Assembly (NCBI RefSeq): GCF_005280295.1
Contig: NZ_CP040020.1
Location: 1,426,001 to 1,490,000, forward strand
Direction of reading: 5' to 3'
Length of the DNA stretch: 64,000 bases
Source: Brevibacterium sp. CS2
GTDB taxonomy: Bacteria; Actinomycetota; Actinomycetes; Actinomycetales; Brevibacteriaceae
In this document: positions 15,667 to 25,205 of the stretch, in pieces
How positions within the stretch are numbered: the stretch's first letter is position 1
Layout of the letters: every line of letters starts with the position of its first letter
Position numbers and translations under genes: made by a program
Notes under the pieces: model-generated
The model's input: the letters and a program-made list of their open reading frames with translations, nothing else
What the model was told of the DNA's origin: nothing
Database searches by the model: none

Positions 15667-16359
15667 TCAATTGAGCAGGGCGAAGCTCAGCGCCGTGCCG
15701 GACACCGCGGCGAGCGCGCTGGCCTGGGGTCCGGACACGATGAGTGTGATCACCGTCGTCGACCCGGACACCGCGGTCCCCGCCCGTTGGGAGATCGAAG
15801 CGACCACCGCCTCGTCGATCACCGCGCCGGTCCCGTCCGCCCCTGCGGCACCCGGCACCCCCTCGACCTCTCCATCGGCGCCGCCTGCGGCCGAGGCGCC
15901 CGCTCCCGGAGCGAACACCCGGACCCGGTGCCCCGGCCGCAGGGTGGCCGCCGCGGCCTCGTCGGTCACCGTCACCGGCATGAGGAGCTGCCCCTCTGCC
16001 AGCGGTTCGGCGCGCGGGGCGAGCAGCCCGGACCGCGTGACCGGCAGGCCGGGGCTCAGGTGCGCCGCGGAGGTGCTGCCGATCGCCTCGGCGACGGATT
16101 CGATGGCGTCGGCGGGGACGAGCGCGGCGGGATAGGTGCGGGTCCCGAGGTCGCCGGCACCGATCGTCGAGCCCGGGGCGATGTCACCGGCGGCGACGAC
16201 CACCGGGGTGCCCGCGGGACGCGGTGTCAGCGCCCAGACGACGAGCGTGGTCGCGAGGGCGAGCGCGAGTGAGGCGAGGAGGCGACGGGTGCGGCGGCGA
16301 TCTTTGACGGACAGCGCGGCGAACCGCTGCAGGGGGAGAGGGAGTCGGAAGGAGACCAT
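15667..16359 (-). CDS. SAF-domain membrane-anchored protein (CpaB/FlgA-like)
   Basis: A 230-residue protein with a basic cytoplasmic start, one membrane span (LLASLALALATTLVVWAL, about 27-45) and an external SAF domain: VVVAAGDIAPGSTIGAGDL then the central LSPGLPVTRSGLL and LRPGHRVRVFAPG. A Gly/Ala-rich insert (about 150-180) splits the C-terminal strands. SAF proteins of this kind resemble CpaB of Tad pili, but no pilus genes are nearby; such orphan copies next to the cyclo-ligase and FmdB genes are common in actinobacteria. Function unknown. Confidence 0.85.
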   Translation of the reverse strand: MVSFRLPLPLQRFAALSVKDRRRTRRLLASLALALATTLVVWALTPRPAGTPVVVAAGDIAPGSTIGAGDLGTRTYPAALVPADAIESVAEAIGSTSAAHLSPGLPVTRSGLLAPRAEPLAEGQLLMPVTVTDEAAAATLRPGHRVRVFAPGAGASAAGGADGEVEGVPGAAGADGTGAVIDEAVVASISQRAGTAVSGSTTVITLIVSGPQASALAAVSGTALSFALLN

Positions 16360-16513
16360 GACCCGACTGTGCCCCGCGGAGCCCGGACCGCGCTACGACC
16401 GACGTGCGCCTGTGGATGGAGGGCGCGCGGCCGTCCCCAATGTGACCTGAGGACGGTGCACTGTGACCAGAGGACGGTTCTCGATCGTGCCCCGTGCCGG
16501 GAGCAGGAGACCG

Positions 16514-16903
16514 TCAGGCGGAGGTCGAGGCCGTGGATTTCGAGGACGAGGAGCTCGAATCGCCGGTCGCCGAGGTGCTCGACGTGCCGGAGTCCGAGGA
16601 GCCGGACCCCGAGGAGCCGGACCCCGAGGAGCCGGAGGGGGCGCCCGTGCTGCCGCCGGCAGCAGCAGCGTCCTTCGAACCCGACTCGGATCCGCCCGAC
16701 TTCGCCGCCGCGCGGGAGCCGCCGGAGGAGCGGGAGTCGGTCGTGTAGAAGCCCGAACCCTTGAACGTCACTCCCACATTGCCGAAGACCTTGCGCAGGG
16801 TGCCCTGGCACTCCGGGCACATGGTCAGCGAATCGTCGGTGAACGCCTGGTGGATGTCGAAGGCGTGACCGCAGTTCTTGCAGGCATAGGAGTACGTGGG
16901 CAT
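16514..16903 (-). CDS. FmdB-family zinc-ribbon protein
   Basis: A 129-residue protein. Its first 55 residues are a zinc ribbon of the FmdB/CxxC_CxxC_SSSS class: MPTYSYACKNCGHAF and a second CPEC pair, followed by VFGNVGVTFKGSGFYTTD. The rest is a Ser/Gly-rich disordered tail, as is usual in actinobacterial members. FmdB proteins are putative regulators of unknown target. AAAGG precedes the ATG. It lies between the cyclo-ligase and SAF genes on the same strand. Confidence 0.92.
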   Translation of the reverse strand: MPTYSYACKNCGHAFDIHQAFTDDSLTMCPECQGTLRKVFGNVGVTFKGSGFYTTDSRSSGGSRAAAKSGGSESGSKDAAAAGGSTGAPSGSSGSGSSGSGSSDSGTSSTSATGDSSSSSSKSTASTSA

Positions 16904-16990
16904 TGTCGGCCTTTCTCGTCAGAGTCCCGAAGAAGTATAGACCAGCACGCATGCCCTGCCGGGTCGCGTCTCAGCCCACCGGCGAGCGCC

Positions 16991-17701
16991 TCACCCCACC
17001 GGCACGATGCCGCGCTCGGTGACGACGGCGTCGACCCGCAGATCCCAGGGCTGGTGGGGAAGCGTATCGACGAGCTCCTCTGCGAAGCACACCCCGAGCA
17101 CCTGCGCCCCGCACCCGGTCGGCGGGGCGGCCCCCCGCGGACCGAAGGTGCGGTCGTAGAAGCCGCCGCCGTTGCCCAGCCGCACCCCGGCGCGCGAGAA
17201 CGCGAGGCCGGGCACGAGGATCGTGTCGACCGGTGGGAGGGGGCGGCCGGCAGGCCCCGCCATCTCACCGGCGAGCGCCTCGGCGGCGGGTGCCCCGGAC
17301 CTCGGCTCGCGGATCTGCCACTTCCCCGTGCGGGGGAGCGTGCTCATCGGCCCGGTGAGCACGCCGAAGTCGAGGGGCCGGCCGGCGGTGGTGAGGGGGA
17401 GGAGCACCGCGGCGCCCGCGGCCCTCGCCTGATCGAGTGCGAGATCGAGGCAGGGCTCACCGGCCAACGAGGCATAGCCGAGGACAGCGCGGGAGCCGGC
17501 GAGCACCTCGGCGAGCACGGCCGCGAACCGCTCCGGCTCCCCGGGGGCGGTCGGCCCGGCACCCGGCTCCCGGACCCCTGCTCCCCCGGCGAGCGCCTCG
17601 GCCGCGGCCCGCGCGCGCTCCCGGCGACGGGTGCGCACCCTCCTGCGCAGCCGCGCCTTGTCGGCGGCCTCCGAGCTCGCGGCTTCCGGCGTCGTGTCCA
17701 C
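16991..17701 (-). CDS. 5-formyltetrahydrofolate cyclo-ligase
   Basis: A 236-residue cytoplasmic enzyme that converts 5-formyl-THF with ATP to 5,10-methenyl-THF. Family marks are the basic N-terminal helix (KARLRRRVRTRRRE), a substrate-site YASLAGEP, the LLPLTTAGRPLDF strand, VPGLAFSRAGVRLGNGGGFYDR with the ATP-binding Gly-rich loop, and a C-terminal VVTERG. An Ala/Gly/Pro-rich insert (about 38-56) lengthens it beyond the usual 190-200 residues. It is divergent from galU with only 10 nt before that promoter box, a layout typical of Micrococcales. Confidence 0.93.
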   Translation of the reverse strand: MDTTPEAASSEAADKARLRRRVRTRRRERARAAAEALAGGAGVREPGAGPTAPGEPERFAAVLAEVLAGSRAVLGYASLAGEPCLDLALDQARAAGAAVLLPLTTAGRPLDFGVLTGPMSTLPRTGKWQIREPRSGAPAAEALAGEMAGPAGRPLPPVDTILVPGLAFSRAGVRLGNGGGFYDRTFGPRGAAPPTGCGAQVLGVCFAEELVDTLPHQPWDLRVDAVVTERGIVPVG

Positions 17702-17711
17702 GGCTACAGCG

Positions 17712-17717
17712 TAGACT
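17712..17717 (+). promoter_or_regulatory. -10 box TAGACT, leaderless galU start
   Basis: TAGACT ends 7 nt before ATG 17725 with no ribosome binding site between, so galU mRNA is probably leaderless. Confidence 0.55.
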
Positions 17718-17724
17718 GACCGGC

Positions 17725-18653
<929 letters not shown>

Positions 18654-18657
<4 letters not shown>

Positions 18658-19409
18658 CCGAGATCCCCCGACCGTGGGTCGACGACCGGGCGATGAAGCC
18701 GTACTCCGCGCTCGTCGTACCGGTGTCCGCCGCGGTGGACACCAGCCTCGTGCGGACGCTCGTGACCGCCTTCGAGGGCCACGAGTTCTCCGTGGTCGAA
18801 TCGATCCTCGGCTCCGGCGACCGGCTCCAGGCGCTCATCGACGATGCGGCGTCCTCGTTCGACGTGCTCGTCACGATCGGCGGTCTGCGGGCCAACGGCG
18901 ACCCCGACATCGCCGACATCCTGCGCACCGAGATCGAGGTCGAGGTGCCAGGGCTGTCCGAGCTGCTCCGCCGTGAGCAGTACGCCGCCGGCCACCGTGC
19001 AGCGGTGTTCGAGAACCTCGTGTGCGGCCGGATCGACGGCACTCTCGTCGTCACCCTGCCGGACCGCGCCGAGGCGGTCGCCGCCAGTGCCGAGCTCCTC
19101 GCCGGACTCGCCTCGGAGATGCTCGCCGAGCTCGACGAGCCGCCGGCGGACGGGCTCGAGTTCGATCTGGAGACCGGATCCGGTGAGACCCTGCCATGGC
19201 CGGTCGTCGTCGACGACCCGCATCCCGATGCGACGATCCTCCAGATGTGGAACGCCGAGCGTCGGCCGCAGTCCGGGGCGGGCGAGGGCCCGGCCGAGGG
19301 CGACGAGGAGCATGCGGACGGTACCGCACCCGCCGGCGGCCGCCCCACCGAGGCGATGCCCACTGACACGATGCCCACCGACGGCCCGCAGTCCGGGTCC
19401 GCGGACTGA
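18654..19409 (+). CDS. MogA/MoaB-like molybdopterin-binding domain protein, degenerate
   Basis: A 251-residue protein starting in an ATGA overlap with galU. Residues about 15-165 follow the MoaB/MogA fold: ALVVPVSAAVD, DVLVTIGGL, EIEVEVPGLSELLR and TLVVTLPDRAEAVAAS. The usual Gly-rich substrate loop (TTGGTG) is altered to TIGGLRANG, and the C-terminal 70 residues are disordered (Glu/Gly/Thr-rich), so catalytic activity in cofactor synthesis is doubtful. In many actinobacteria galU is followed by a molybdenum-cofactor gene and a RimJ-like acetyltransferase; this is the corresponding gene here. Function unassigned. Confidence 0.72.
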
Positions 19410-19412
19410 GCG

Positions 19413-20081
19413 ATGAGCAGCTTCTGGCCGGTCGTGCTGTCCGAGGGCGGGCTCGTCCTCCGGCCGCTCCACCGGCAGGATGCGCGCGAGTACACCGAGG
19501 TGCGCCGCCACAACGCCGACTGGCTCCGCCCCTGGGAGGCGACGAACCCCGACCCCGGGTACACCCTGCCGAGCTTCCACCCGCTGCGCCGGATGCTCGC
19601 GAGCCAGGCCCGCCAAGGGCTCATCCTGCCCTTCGCGATCGAGGTCGACGGCCGGTTCCGGGGCCAGCTCACGGTGAGCTCCTTCCAGTGGGGGTCCCTG
19701 CTCAGCGCGACGATCGGCTACTGGATCGACGAGCGGGTCGCCGGCTGGGGACACACGCCCACCGCGGTCGCGCTCGCCGCCGACCACTGCTTCTCCACGC
19801 TCGGCCTGCACCGGATCGAGATCAACATCCGGCCGGAGAACACGGCGAGCCTGCGGGTGGTGGAGAAGCTCGGCTTCCGGGACGAGGGCGTGCGCGAGCG
19901 CTACATGCACATCGACGGGAAGTGGTGCGATCACCGCACCTTCGCCCTCGTCGCCGAGGACGTGCCCTTCGGCCTCCTCGACTACTGGCAGCGCGTCCGG
20001 AACTCCTCCGCCGGCACCGTCGGCCCCGGCCCGGTCGCCGACGACCGCCACTGGCCCGGTGGCACGGAATCCTGGTCCTGA
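19413..20081 (+). CDS. RimJ/RimL-type GNAT acetyltransferase
   Basis: A 222-residue acetyltransferase that would move an acetyl group from acetyl-CoA to a protein N-terminus, perhaps a ribosomal protein. The RimJ pattern is clear: LVLRPLHRQDAREY, a core strand with FRGQLTVSSF, IGYWIDERVAGWGHTPTAVALAADHCF for CoA binding, and HRIEINIRPENTASLRVVEKLGF. It begins 3 nt after the upstream stop and closes the galU operon. Confidence 0.9.
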   Translation: MSSFWPVVLSEGGLVLRPLHRQDAREYTEVRRHNADWLRPWEATNPDPGYTLPSFHPLRRMLASQARQGLILPFAIEVDGRFRGQLTVSSFQWGSLLSATIGYWIDERVAGWGHTPTAVALAADHCFSTLGLHRIEINIRPENTASLRVVEKLGFRDEGVRERYMHIDGKWCDHRTFALVAEDVPFGLLDYWQRVRNSSAGTVGPGPVADDRHWPGGTESWS

Positions 20082-20180
20082 GACGCGGAATCGGACCCCC
20101 GAGGGGATGAACCCGGCCCAGAACACCGGACGGATCCCGACACGCCCCCTGTGATCCGATCGTGACCTGCTCCACCCTTC

Positions 20181-20186
20181 TACAGT
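20181..20186 (+). promoter_or_regulatory. -10 box TACAGT, leaderless start
   Basis: TACAGT ends 6 nt before GTG 20193 with no ribosome binding site in between. Confidence 0.55.
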
Positions 20187-20192
20187 TGGACT

Positions 20193-22061
20193 GTGGATAC
20201 CAGCATCACCATCGCCCTCGTCATCGCAGTGCTGTTCGTATTCATGCTGCCCGCGTCCCTGCGCCGCATCGACCGCACGCTCACCCACGGCCACGTCCAC
20301 GACGTCCCCGCCACCGCGCGGGAATGCCCCGAGGTGCGCGCCACCTCGTGCCTGCGGCCGGCCGACGCACCCCGGCTCTACGCCGCGGATCGTGACGCCG
20401 CGGAGTTCGAACCGCCCCAGATCGTCCACCGGGTGGCCGATTCGGCGCCGGTGCTCCACCTGTCCAAGCCCGCCCCGCGCCTCGCGGTCATCGACGGCGA
20501 TGTCCCGAACAGCGCACGGCCGGCCGACAGCTCGCCTGCGGAGAGGGGGACCGCGCACCTCGACCTCGCCGCCCCGCTCGATCCCGAGGCCGAGGCGGCC
20601 GCGCTGCCGCTGGCGGTCGGCCAGACCGCGTTCCTCCCGCTCTCCACCCACCACGAACCGATGGACTCTCACATGACCTCTTCCCAGTCACCCGCCACGG
20701 GCCCGTCGATGCAGCACCGCACGAACCGGAACCTGCCCGCCCACCTCCGCGCTCGCATCGCCGACTCCCGGCACACCGCCGGCACGGTCGGCGCGCGCGT
20801 CGGCACCCCGGCGGCCGGTCAGGGCCGGGGGCCCGCCTCGGGCGCGCCTGCCGGTGCGCGAGGTGAGGGGTCCGGCGGCTCCGCGGCGCCCACGCGCTCC
20901 ACCCCGGCCGCCGATCGGGATCTCCGCCCGCAGCCGGCCGACCGGGAATCGAGCGAGAAGATCGCCCGCCTGCGCGCGGCGCTGCCGTTCGTCGGCCTCG
21001 GCTTCCTCGCCACCGCGCTCGCCACCCTCGTGACCGCGGTGCTCGTGCCCTTCGGCGTGCTGCCCTGGGCGGTGCCGGTGCTCACCCTCGTCCTCGCCGG
21101 CGGCTGCCTGCTCATGGTCCGCTCGATCAACCTCTCCATCCGTCGACTCCGCCGCGCCGGGGTCGAGGCGCCCGCCGCGAAGGCCTCCGCCACCGCTGCG
21201 ACCCCCGGAACAGCTGCGACCCCCGAGTCCCGGCGCACTCCCGATGCCGTCGCCCTCGTCGAGGACGACGATCGCGATGCGACCGTGGACCTCTCCGCCA
21301 TCCGCGCCGTCTTCGGTGCCGGGCGCGGGGCCGAGCACCGCGCCGGGGCGGAGAACCGGGCCGGGGCGGAGCGCGACCCGGGAGCCGGGACCGAGGTTCC
21401 GCGCGCGCAGGCGCCCACGGCCACCGAGGAATCCCGCGAGTCCGCTGATTCCGCCGAGCCCACCAAGTCCTCGGCCCCGGATTCGGACTCCGCGCCTGCA
21501 TCTTCCACCGCGGCCGCATCCTCCACCGCCGAGGCCCCCGCAGCGCGTCACCGGGCGCGTCGCGAGCTCCAGGTCACCCAGGTGCGCGAGCGCGTCGTGC
21601 TCAGCCTCGGCACCGACCTCGCTGGGGACGAGGACACGGACGAGCCGGCCGGTGCCTCGGTGACCGGCACCTCGGCGACGGAGCCCCCGGCGAGCGGCAC
21701 CCCCGCGCCCGCCGGGAGCGACGACCTGCTCGCCACCCGCTTCGCGGCCACCGGCTGGAACCCCTCGCCGGTGCCCACCCCCACCTACGTCGACGCCCCG
21801 GTCGTCGATCGGGCGCAGCCGGAGCCGGTCGTGGCCGATGCCTCGTCCTTCCGGCTCGAACCGCAGTCCAAGGAGAGCCTCGCCGAGCGCTTCGCCGCCG
21901 AGCTCGGCTACCGCCCGGAGTTCGAGGACGCCGCCCGTGAGGACGACGCGCAGACCGCTGCGGACGCCGGGCCGCTCGCCCACGGCCGGACCGCGATCGG
22001 CGGCGCCCGCACCCGCGGCGTCGGCCGCCTCGACGAGGTGCTCGCCCGCCGCCGCGCCTGA
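20193..22061 (+). CDS. Large, mostly disordered membrane protein of unknown function
   Basis: A 622-residue protein with an N-terminal membrane span (ITIALVIAVLFVFMLP, about 4-20), a long hydrophilic stretch, and a hairpin of two further spans (about 268-310: LPFVGLGFLATALATLVTAV and VPVLTLVLAGGCLLM). Most of the remainder is Ala/Pro/Glu/Arg low-complexity sequence; the last 130 residues contain short conserved-looking segments (LLATRFAATGWNPSPVPTPTY and ERFAAELGYRP). I do not recognise the family, though proteins of this shape commonly follow the galU operon in Micrococcales. GTG 20193 is chosen from the adjacent -10 box. Confidence 0.75.
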   Translation: MDTSITIALVIAVLFVFMLPASLRRIDRTLTHGHVHDVPATARECPEVRATSCLRPADAPRLYAADRDAAEFEPPQIVHRVADSAPVLHLSKPAPRLAVIDGDVPNSARPADSSPAERGTAHLDLAAPLDPEAEAAALPLAVGQTAFLPLSTHHEPMDSHMTSSQSPATGPSMQHRTNRNLPAHLRARIADSRHTAGTVGARVGTPAAGQGRGPASGAPAGARGEGSGGSAAPTRSTPAADRDLRPQPADRESSEKIARLRAALPFVGLGFLATALATLVTAVLVPFGVLPWAVPVLTLVLAGGCLLMVRSINLSIRRLRRAGVEAPAAKASATAATPGTAATPESRRTPDAVALVEDDDRDATVDLSAIRAVFGAGRGAEHRAGAENRAGAERDPGAGTEVPRAQAPTATEESRESADSAEPTKSSAPDSDSAPASSTAAASSTAEAPAARHRARRELQVTQVRERVVLSLGTDLAGDEDTDEPAGASVTGTSATEPPASGTPAPAGSDDLLATRFAATGWNPSPVPTPTYVDAPVVDRAQPEPVVADASSFRLEPQSKESLAERFAAELGYRPEFEDAAREDDAQTAADAGPLAHGRTAIGGARTRGVGRLDEVLARRRA

Positions 22062-22118
22062 GCTCACCCCGCGCAGCGAGCCGGGACGCGCACCTCCCGA
22101 ACACCCGCATCGCACCAG

Positions 22119-22162
22119 CACGCAGATGGCCCCCGGTCGAAGGACCGGGGGCCATCTGCGTG
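22119..22162. terminator. Bidirectional terminator with perfect 20-bp stem
   Basis: CACGCAGATGGCCCCCGGTC pairs perfectly with the arm ending at 22162 around a GAAG loop, between convergent genes. Confidence 0.92.
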
Positions 22163-22187
22163 TGCAGGGCGCGTGCTACGCAGCTGG

Positions 22188-23645
22188 TCAGCCGCGCGGC
22201 AGAGCCACGTACTTGACCTCGAGGAACTCGTCGATGCCCACGCGGCCGCCCTCGCGGCCCAGACCCGACTGCTTGTACCCGCCGAACGGTGCGCCCGGGT
22301 TGGAGATCAGGCCGGTGTTGAGCCCGATCATGCCGCACTCGAGCTCCTCGGCCAGACGCATCGCGCGGCCGATGTTCTCGCTGTACAGGTAGCCGGCGAG
22401 GCCGTACTCGGTCTCGTTGGCCAGCGCGATCGCCTCCTCGTCGGTGTCGAACGGAGTGATCGGGGCGACCGGTCCGAAGATCTCCTCGATGCGGATGTCG
22501 GAGTCCTCCGGCACATCGGTGAGCACGGTCGGAGCGTAGAAGTAGCCCTCGCCGTCGATCTTCTTCCCGCCGGTGAGGACCTTCGCGCCCTTGCCCACGG
22601 CGTCATCGACGAGCTCGGCGACCTTGTTCAGCGCCTTCTCCTCGACGAGCGGGCCCACCTCGGTGCCCTCGTCCAGGCCGTTGCCGACCTTCATCGCACC
22701 CATCCGCTCGGCGAGCCGGCGGGCGAACTCGTCGGACACGGAGCGGTGGACGAAGAAGCGGTTGGCGGCGGTGCAGGCCTCGCCGATGTTGCGCATCTTG
22801 GCGACCATCGCGCCCTCGACGGCCTTGTCGAGGTCCGCATCCTCGCAGACGACGAACGGGGCGTTGCCGCCGAGTTCCATCGAAGTGTTCATCACGGTCT
22901 TCGCCGCCTGCTCGAGCAGGCCGATGCCCACCTCGGTCGAACCGGTGAAGGTGACCTTGCGGGCGATCCCGGACTCCATCCACGGCGTCACGACGCGGCC
23001 GGCGGAGTTCGAGGTGACGACGTTGAGGACCCCGGCGGGCAGCCCGGCGTCGACGAGCGCCTCGACGAGCAGCAGCGAGGTCAGCGGGGTGAGCTTGGCG
23101 GGTTTGAACACCATCGTGCAGCCGGCGGCGATCGCGGGGCCGATCTTGCGGGTGCCCATGGCGAGCGGGAAGTTCCACGGGGTGACGAGCACGCACGGGC
23201 CCACCGGCTCACGGGAGACCATGATGCGGGTGCTGCCGTCGGGGGACTTGGTGAAGTCGCCGTCGATCCGCACGGCCTCCTCGGAGAACCAGCGGAAGAA
23301 CTCGGCGCCGTAGGTCACCTCGCCCTTGGACTCCGCGAGCGGCTTGCCCATCTCCGCGGTCATCACCGCGGCGATGTCGTCGGCGCGCTCGATGAGGATC
23401 TCGTAGGCGCGGCGCAGGATCTCCGCTCGCTCGCGCGGTGCGGTGCGGCCCCACGAGTCCTGGGTCTCCCCGGCGACCTCGATGGCCTCCTCGGCGTCCG
23501 CGGCGGAGCCGTCGGCCACGCTGGTGAGGACCTTCCCGGTGGCGGGATTGATGACGTCGATGGTCTTCCCGCCTTCGGCGTCACGCCACTGTCCGTTGAT
23601 GAACAGGCCGGTATTCATGCGGTCGATGATGGGCTGGACGTCCAT
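22188..23645 (-). CDS. NAD(P)-dependent succinate-semialdehyde dehydrogenase
   Basis: A 485-residue aldehyde dehydrogenase of the GabD type, oxidising succinate semialdehyde to succinate. Visible marks are VTPWNFPLAMGTRKIGPAI, FTGSTEVGIGLLEQA, the base in MELGGNAPFV (Glu about 260), the nucleophile in IGEACTAANRF (Cys about 294) and PFGGYKQSGLGREGG at the end. Length and all active-site residues are standard. The start at 23645 follows GAAGGGAACGAG; an ATG ten codons later (MNTGLFINGQW) is an alternative. It stands alone; a second family member lies at 60.0 kb. Confidence 0.9.
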   Translation of the reverse strand: MDVQPIIDRMNTGLFINGQWRDAEGGKTIDVINPATGKVLTSVADGSAADAEEAIEVAGETQDSWGRTAPRERAEILRRAYEILIERADDIAAVMTAEMGKPLAESKGEVTYGAEFFRWFSEEAVRIDGDFTKSPDGSTRIMVSREPVGPCVLVTPWNFPLAMGTRKIGPAIAAGCTMVFKPAKLTPLTSLLLVEALVDAGLPAGVLNVVTSNSAGRVVTPWMESGIARKVTFTGSTEVGIGLLEQAAKTVMNTSMELGGNAPFVVCEDADLDKAVEGAMVAKMRNIGEACTAANRFFVHRSVSDEFARRLAERMGAMKVGNGLDEGTEVGPLVEEKALNKVAELVDDAVGKGAKVLTGGKKIDGEGYFYAPTVLTDVPEDSDIRIEEIFGPVAPITPFDTDEEAIALANETEYGLAGYLYSENIGRAMRLAEELECGMIGLNTGLISNPGAPFGGYKQSGLGREGGRVGIDEFLEVKYVALPRG

Positions 23646-23833
23646 AGCGCTCGTTCCCTTCCGTTGGGTGATCCTGGTTGCCAGGGGCTGGTGTCAGTCT
23701 AATGTGACACGCGGTGCATTCCACCCGCCTGTTCGACCCGTGGACGCAGCGGGCGGGCGCACGCGGTGCCGGGTTCCCGCAGCGATGACGGCGAGCCGTG
23801 GACGCGGGTGCTCGCGCCTGCTTGGATAGAGCC

Positions 23834-24178
23834 ATGGTCGACATCACCGCACTCGCAGATGAACTGCTCACCCGCGCCCGGGCAGACGAGCACGGCCGCG
23901 CCGCGGAGCTCGTGGTCCACGACGGGGTGCTGCGCCAGCTCGTCCTCGCGCTCGCCGCGGGCGCCGAGCTCGCCGAGCACAACGCCCCGGCCGCCGCCAC
24001 CCTCCAGGGATTGCAGGGCCGGGTGCGGCTGAGCTACGCCGCAGGGTCGTCGACGCCCGCGGTGGAGCTCGGTGCGGGAGAGCTCACCGTGATCGGACAC
24101 GAGCGGCACGGTGTGCACGCGCTCGCCGACAGCGTGCTCGTCCTCACCACGGTCACCGGGCTGCCGGACGGCGCATGA
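23834..24178 (+). CDS. Small cupin-like protein
   Basis: A 114-residue protein: a helical first third (VDITALADELLTRARADEH), then alternating beta strands with VLRQLVLALAAGAELAEH, LQGRVRLSYA and VLVLTTVTG, matching a single cupin barrel without the full His metal-binding set. No catalytic role can be assigned. It overlaps the DUF488 gene by an ATGA and is probably cotranscribed with it. Confidence 0.7.
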   Translation: MVDITALADELLTRARADEHGRAAELVVHDGVLRQLVLALAAGAELAEHNAPAAATLQGLQGRVRLSYAAGSSTPAVELGAGELTVIGHERHGVHALADSVLVLTTVTGLPDGA

Positions 24179-24549
24179 CCGCCGTCCCCGAGATCCGGTG
24201 CGAGCGCCTCTACGATTCGGCCTCTGGTCCGGGGTACCGTGTGCTCGTCGATCGGCTGTGGCCGCGTGGGGTGAAGAAGACCGCGTTCGAGCACGCCGAG
24301 TGGTGCCGGGACGTCGCGCCGAGCGGAGACCTGCGCCGAGCCTTCCACTCCGGCGGGATGGACTTCGAGACCTTCGCCGAGCACTACCGGCAGGAGCTCA
24401 CGGATTCGGCGGCGCCGGGGGAGCTGCTCGACCGCTTCGAAGCCGCGCCGCAGCGCATCCTCGTGCTGCTCTACGGGGCGAAGGACGACGAGCACAACCA
24501 CGCTCAGGTGCTCGCTGAGAGGCTGCGGGAGCTCGCGCAGGAGCGCTGA
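24175..24549 (+). CDS. DUF488/YeaO-family protein
   Basis: A 124-residue cytoplasmic protein of the DUF488 family: RLYDSA, then YRVLVDRLWPRGVKK, AEWCRDVAPSGDLRRAFH, a YRQEL segment and VLLYGAKDDEHNHAQVL. These positions match the family throughout and length is normal. Its biochemical role is unknown. It is coupled to the cupin-like gene by a 4-base overlap. Confidence 0.9.
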   Translation: MTAVPEIRCERLYDSASGPGYRVLVDRLWPRGVKKTAFEHAEWCRDVAPSGDLRRAFHSGGMDFETFAEHYRQELTDSAAPGELLDRFEAAPQRILVLLYGAKDDEHNHAQVLAERLRELAQER

Positions 24550-24582
24550 GAGGCTGCGAGAGCTGCGGTCCCTGCGCGTGCC

Positions 24583-24903
24583 TCAGCGGCGGGAGACGTG
24601 CTCGTCCCAGTCGTCGTGCTCGCGGACGAAGCCTGCGACGAACGAGCACGCCGGGACGATCGTCAGCCCCTCGGCGACGGTGGAGTCGAGCGCGTAGCGC
24701 ACGACCGCGCCTGCGAGTCCGCGCCCGCCCCAGGCCGGCAGGGTCTCCGTGTGGGGGAACAGGCGCTGCTCGCCCCGGTCGCGGTATGCGGCGAGGCTCA
24801 CCCGGGTGTCGCCGTGCCAGGCGGCGAAGTTCGAGGCCTCGGCGTCATGGCGGAGCTCGAAGGTCTCGCCGTCGATCTCGATGGTGCGGGCATCCTGGCT
24901 CAT
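24583..24903 (-). CDS. YjdJ-type GNAT acetyltransferase
   Basis: A 106-residue minimal GNAT domain (the small YjdJ class, often labelled N-acetyltransferase). It keeps the order EIDGETFELRHD, RVSLAAYRDRG, a HTETLPAWGGRGLAGAVVRYALD segment in which GRGLAG corresponds to the acetyl-CoA loop, and a C-terminal VPACSFVAGFVREH. The Cys-containing VPACSFV motif is typical. GAGGAGGACAC precedes the ATG. It converges on the DUF488 gene. Substrate unknown. Confidence 0.88.
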   Translation of the reverse strand: MSQDARTIEIDGETFELRHDAEASNFAAWHGDTRVSLAAYRDRGEQRLFPHTETLPAWGGRGLAGAVVRYALDSTVAEGLTIVPACSFVAGFVREHDDWDEHVSRR

Positions 24904-25100
24904 GTGTCCTCCTCGATGCGGAACCGACGTCCTCGGTGCGGACCGGTGGTCGCACGCAGCGACTGATCGGGTCAACGCCGGAGCCCGTGGTGCTATTCCG
25001 CGGAGTCGGCCTGTGCTGTGTGCGGTCGACTGCGTCGTGGTGTGCCGGGCTGTGCGTGGTGGGCCGTTCATTCCCTCCCGCCCGTGTCCGAGGGTGCCAG

Positions 25101-25106
25101 TACAGT
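25101..25106 (+). promoter_or_regulatory. -10 box TACAGT upstream of a short leader ORF
   Basis: TACAGT predicts a start near 25113, at the ATG (25115) of a 29-codon leader ORF that overlaps the cyclodeaminase-like gene. The rest of 24904-25100 shows nothing I can assign. Confidence 0.4.
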
Positions 25107-25114
25107 GGTGCGCA

Positions 25115-25205
25115 GATGCAACGCGTCGCGGGCGCACCGCCCGCAGCGCATGGAATGCAGCGCGTGCGGCGAAGTGCGCCCACCCGGCGGAGGAGGACTT
25201 CATGA
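25115..25205 (+). CDS. Possible leaderless Arg-rich leader peptide
   Basis: ATG 25115, 8 nt after a TACAGT box, opens a 29-codon frame (MQRVAGAPPAAHGMQRV, then an RRR-rich end) whose TGA overlaps the ATG of the next gene. Its last codons contain the GGAGGAGG ribosome binding site of that gene. The layout mirrors the one before dtxR. Translation is inferred. Confidence 0.3.
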
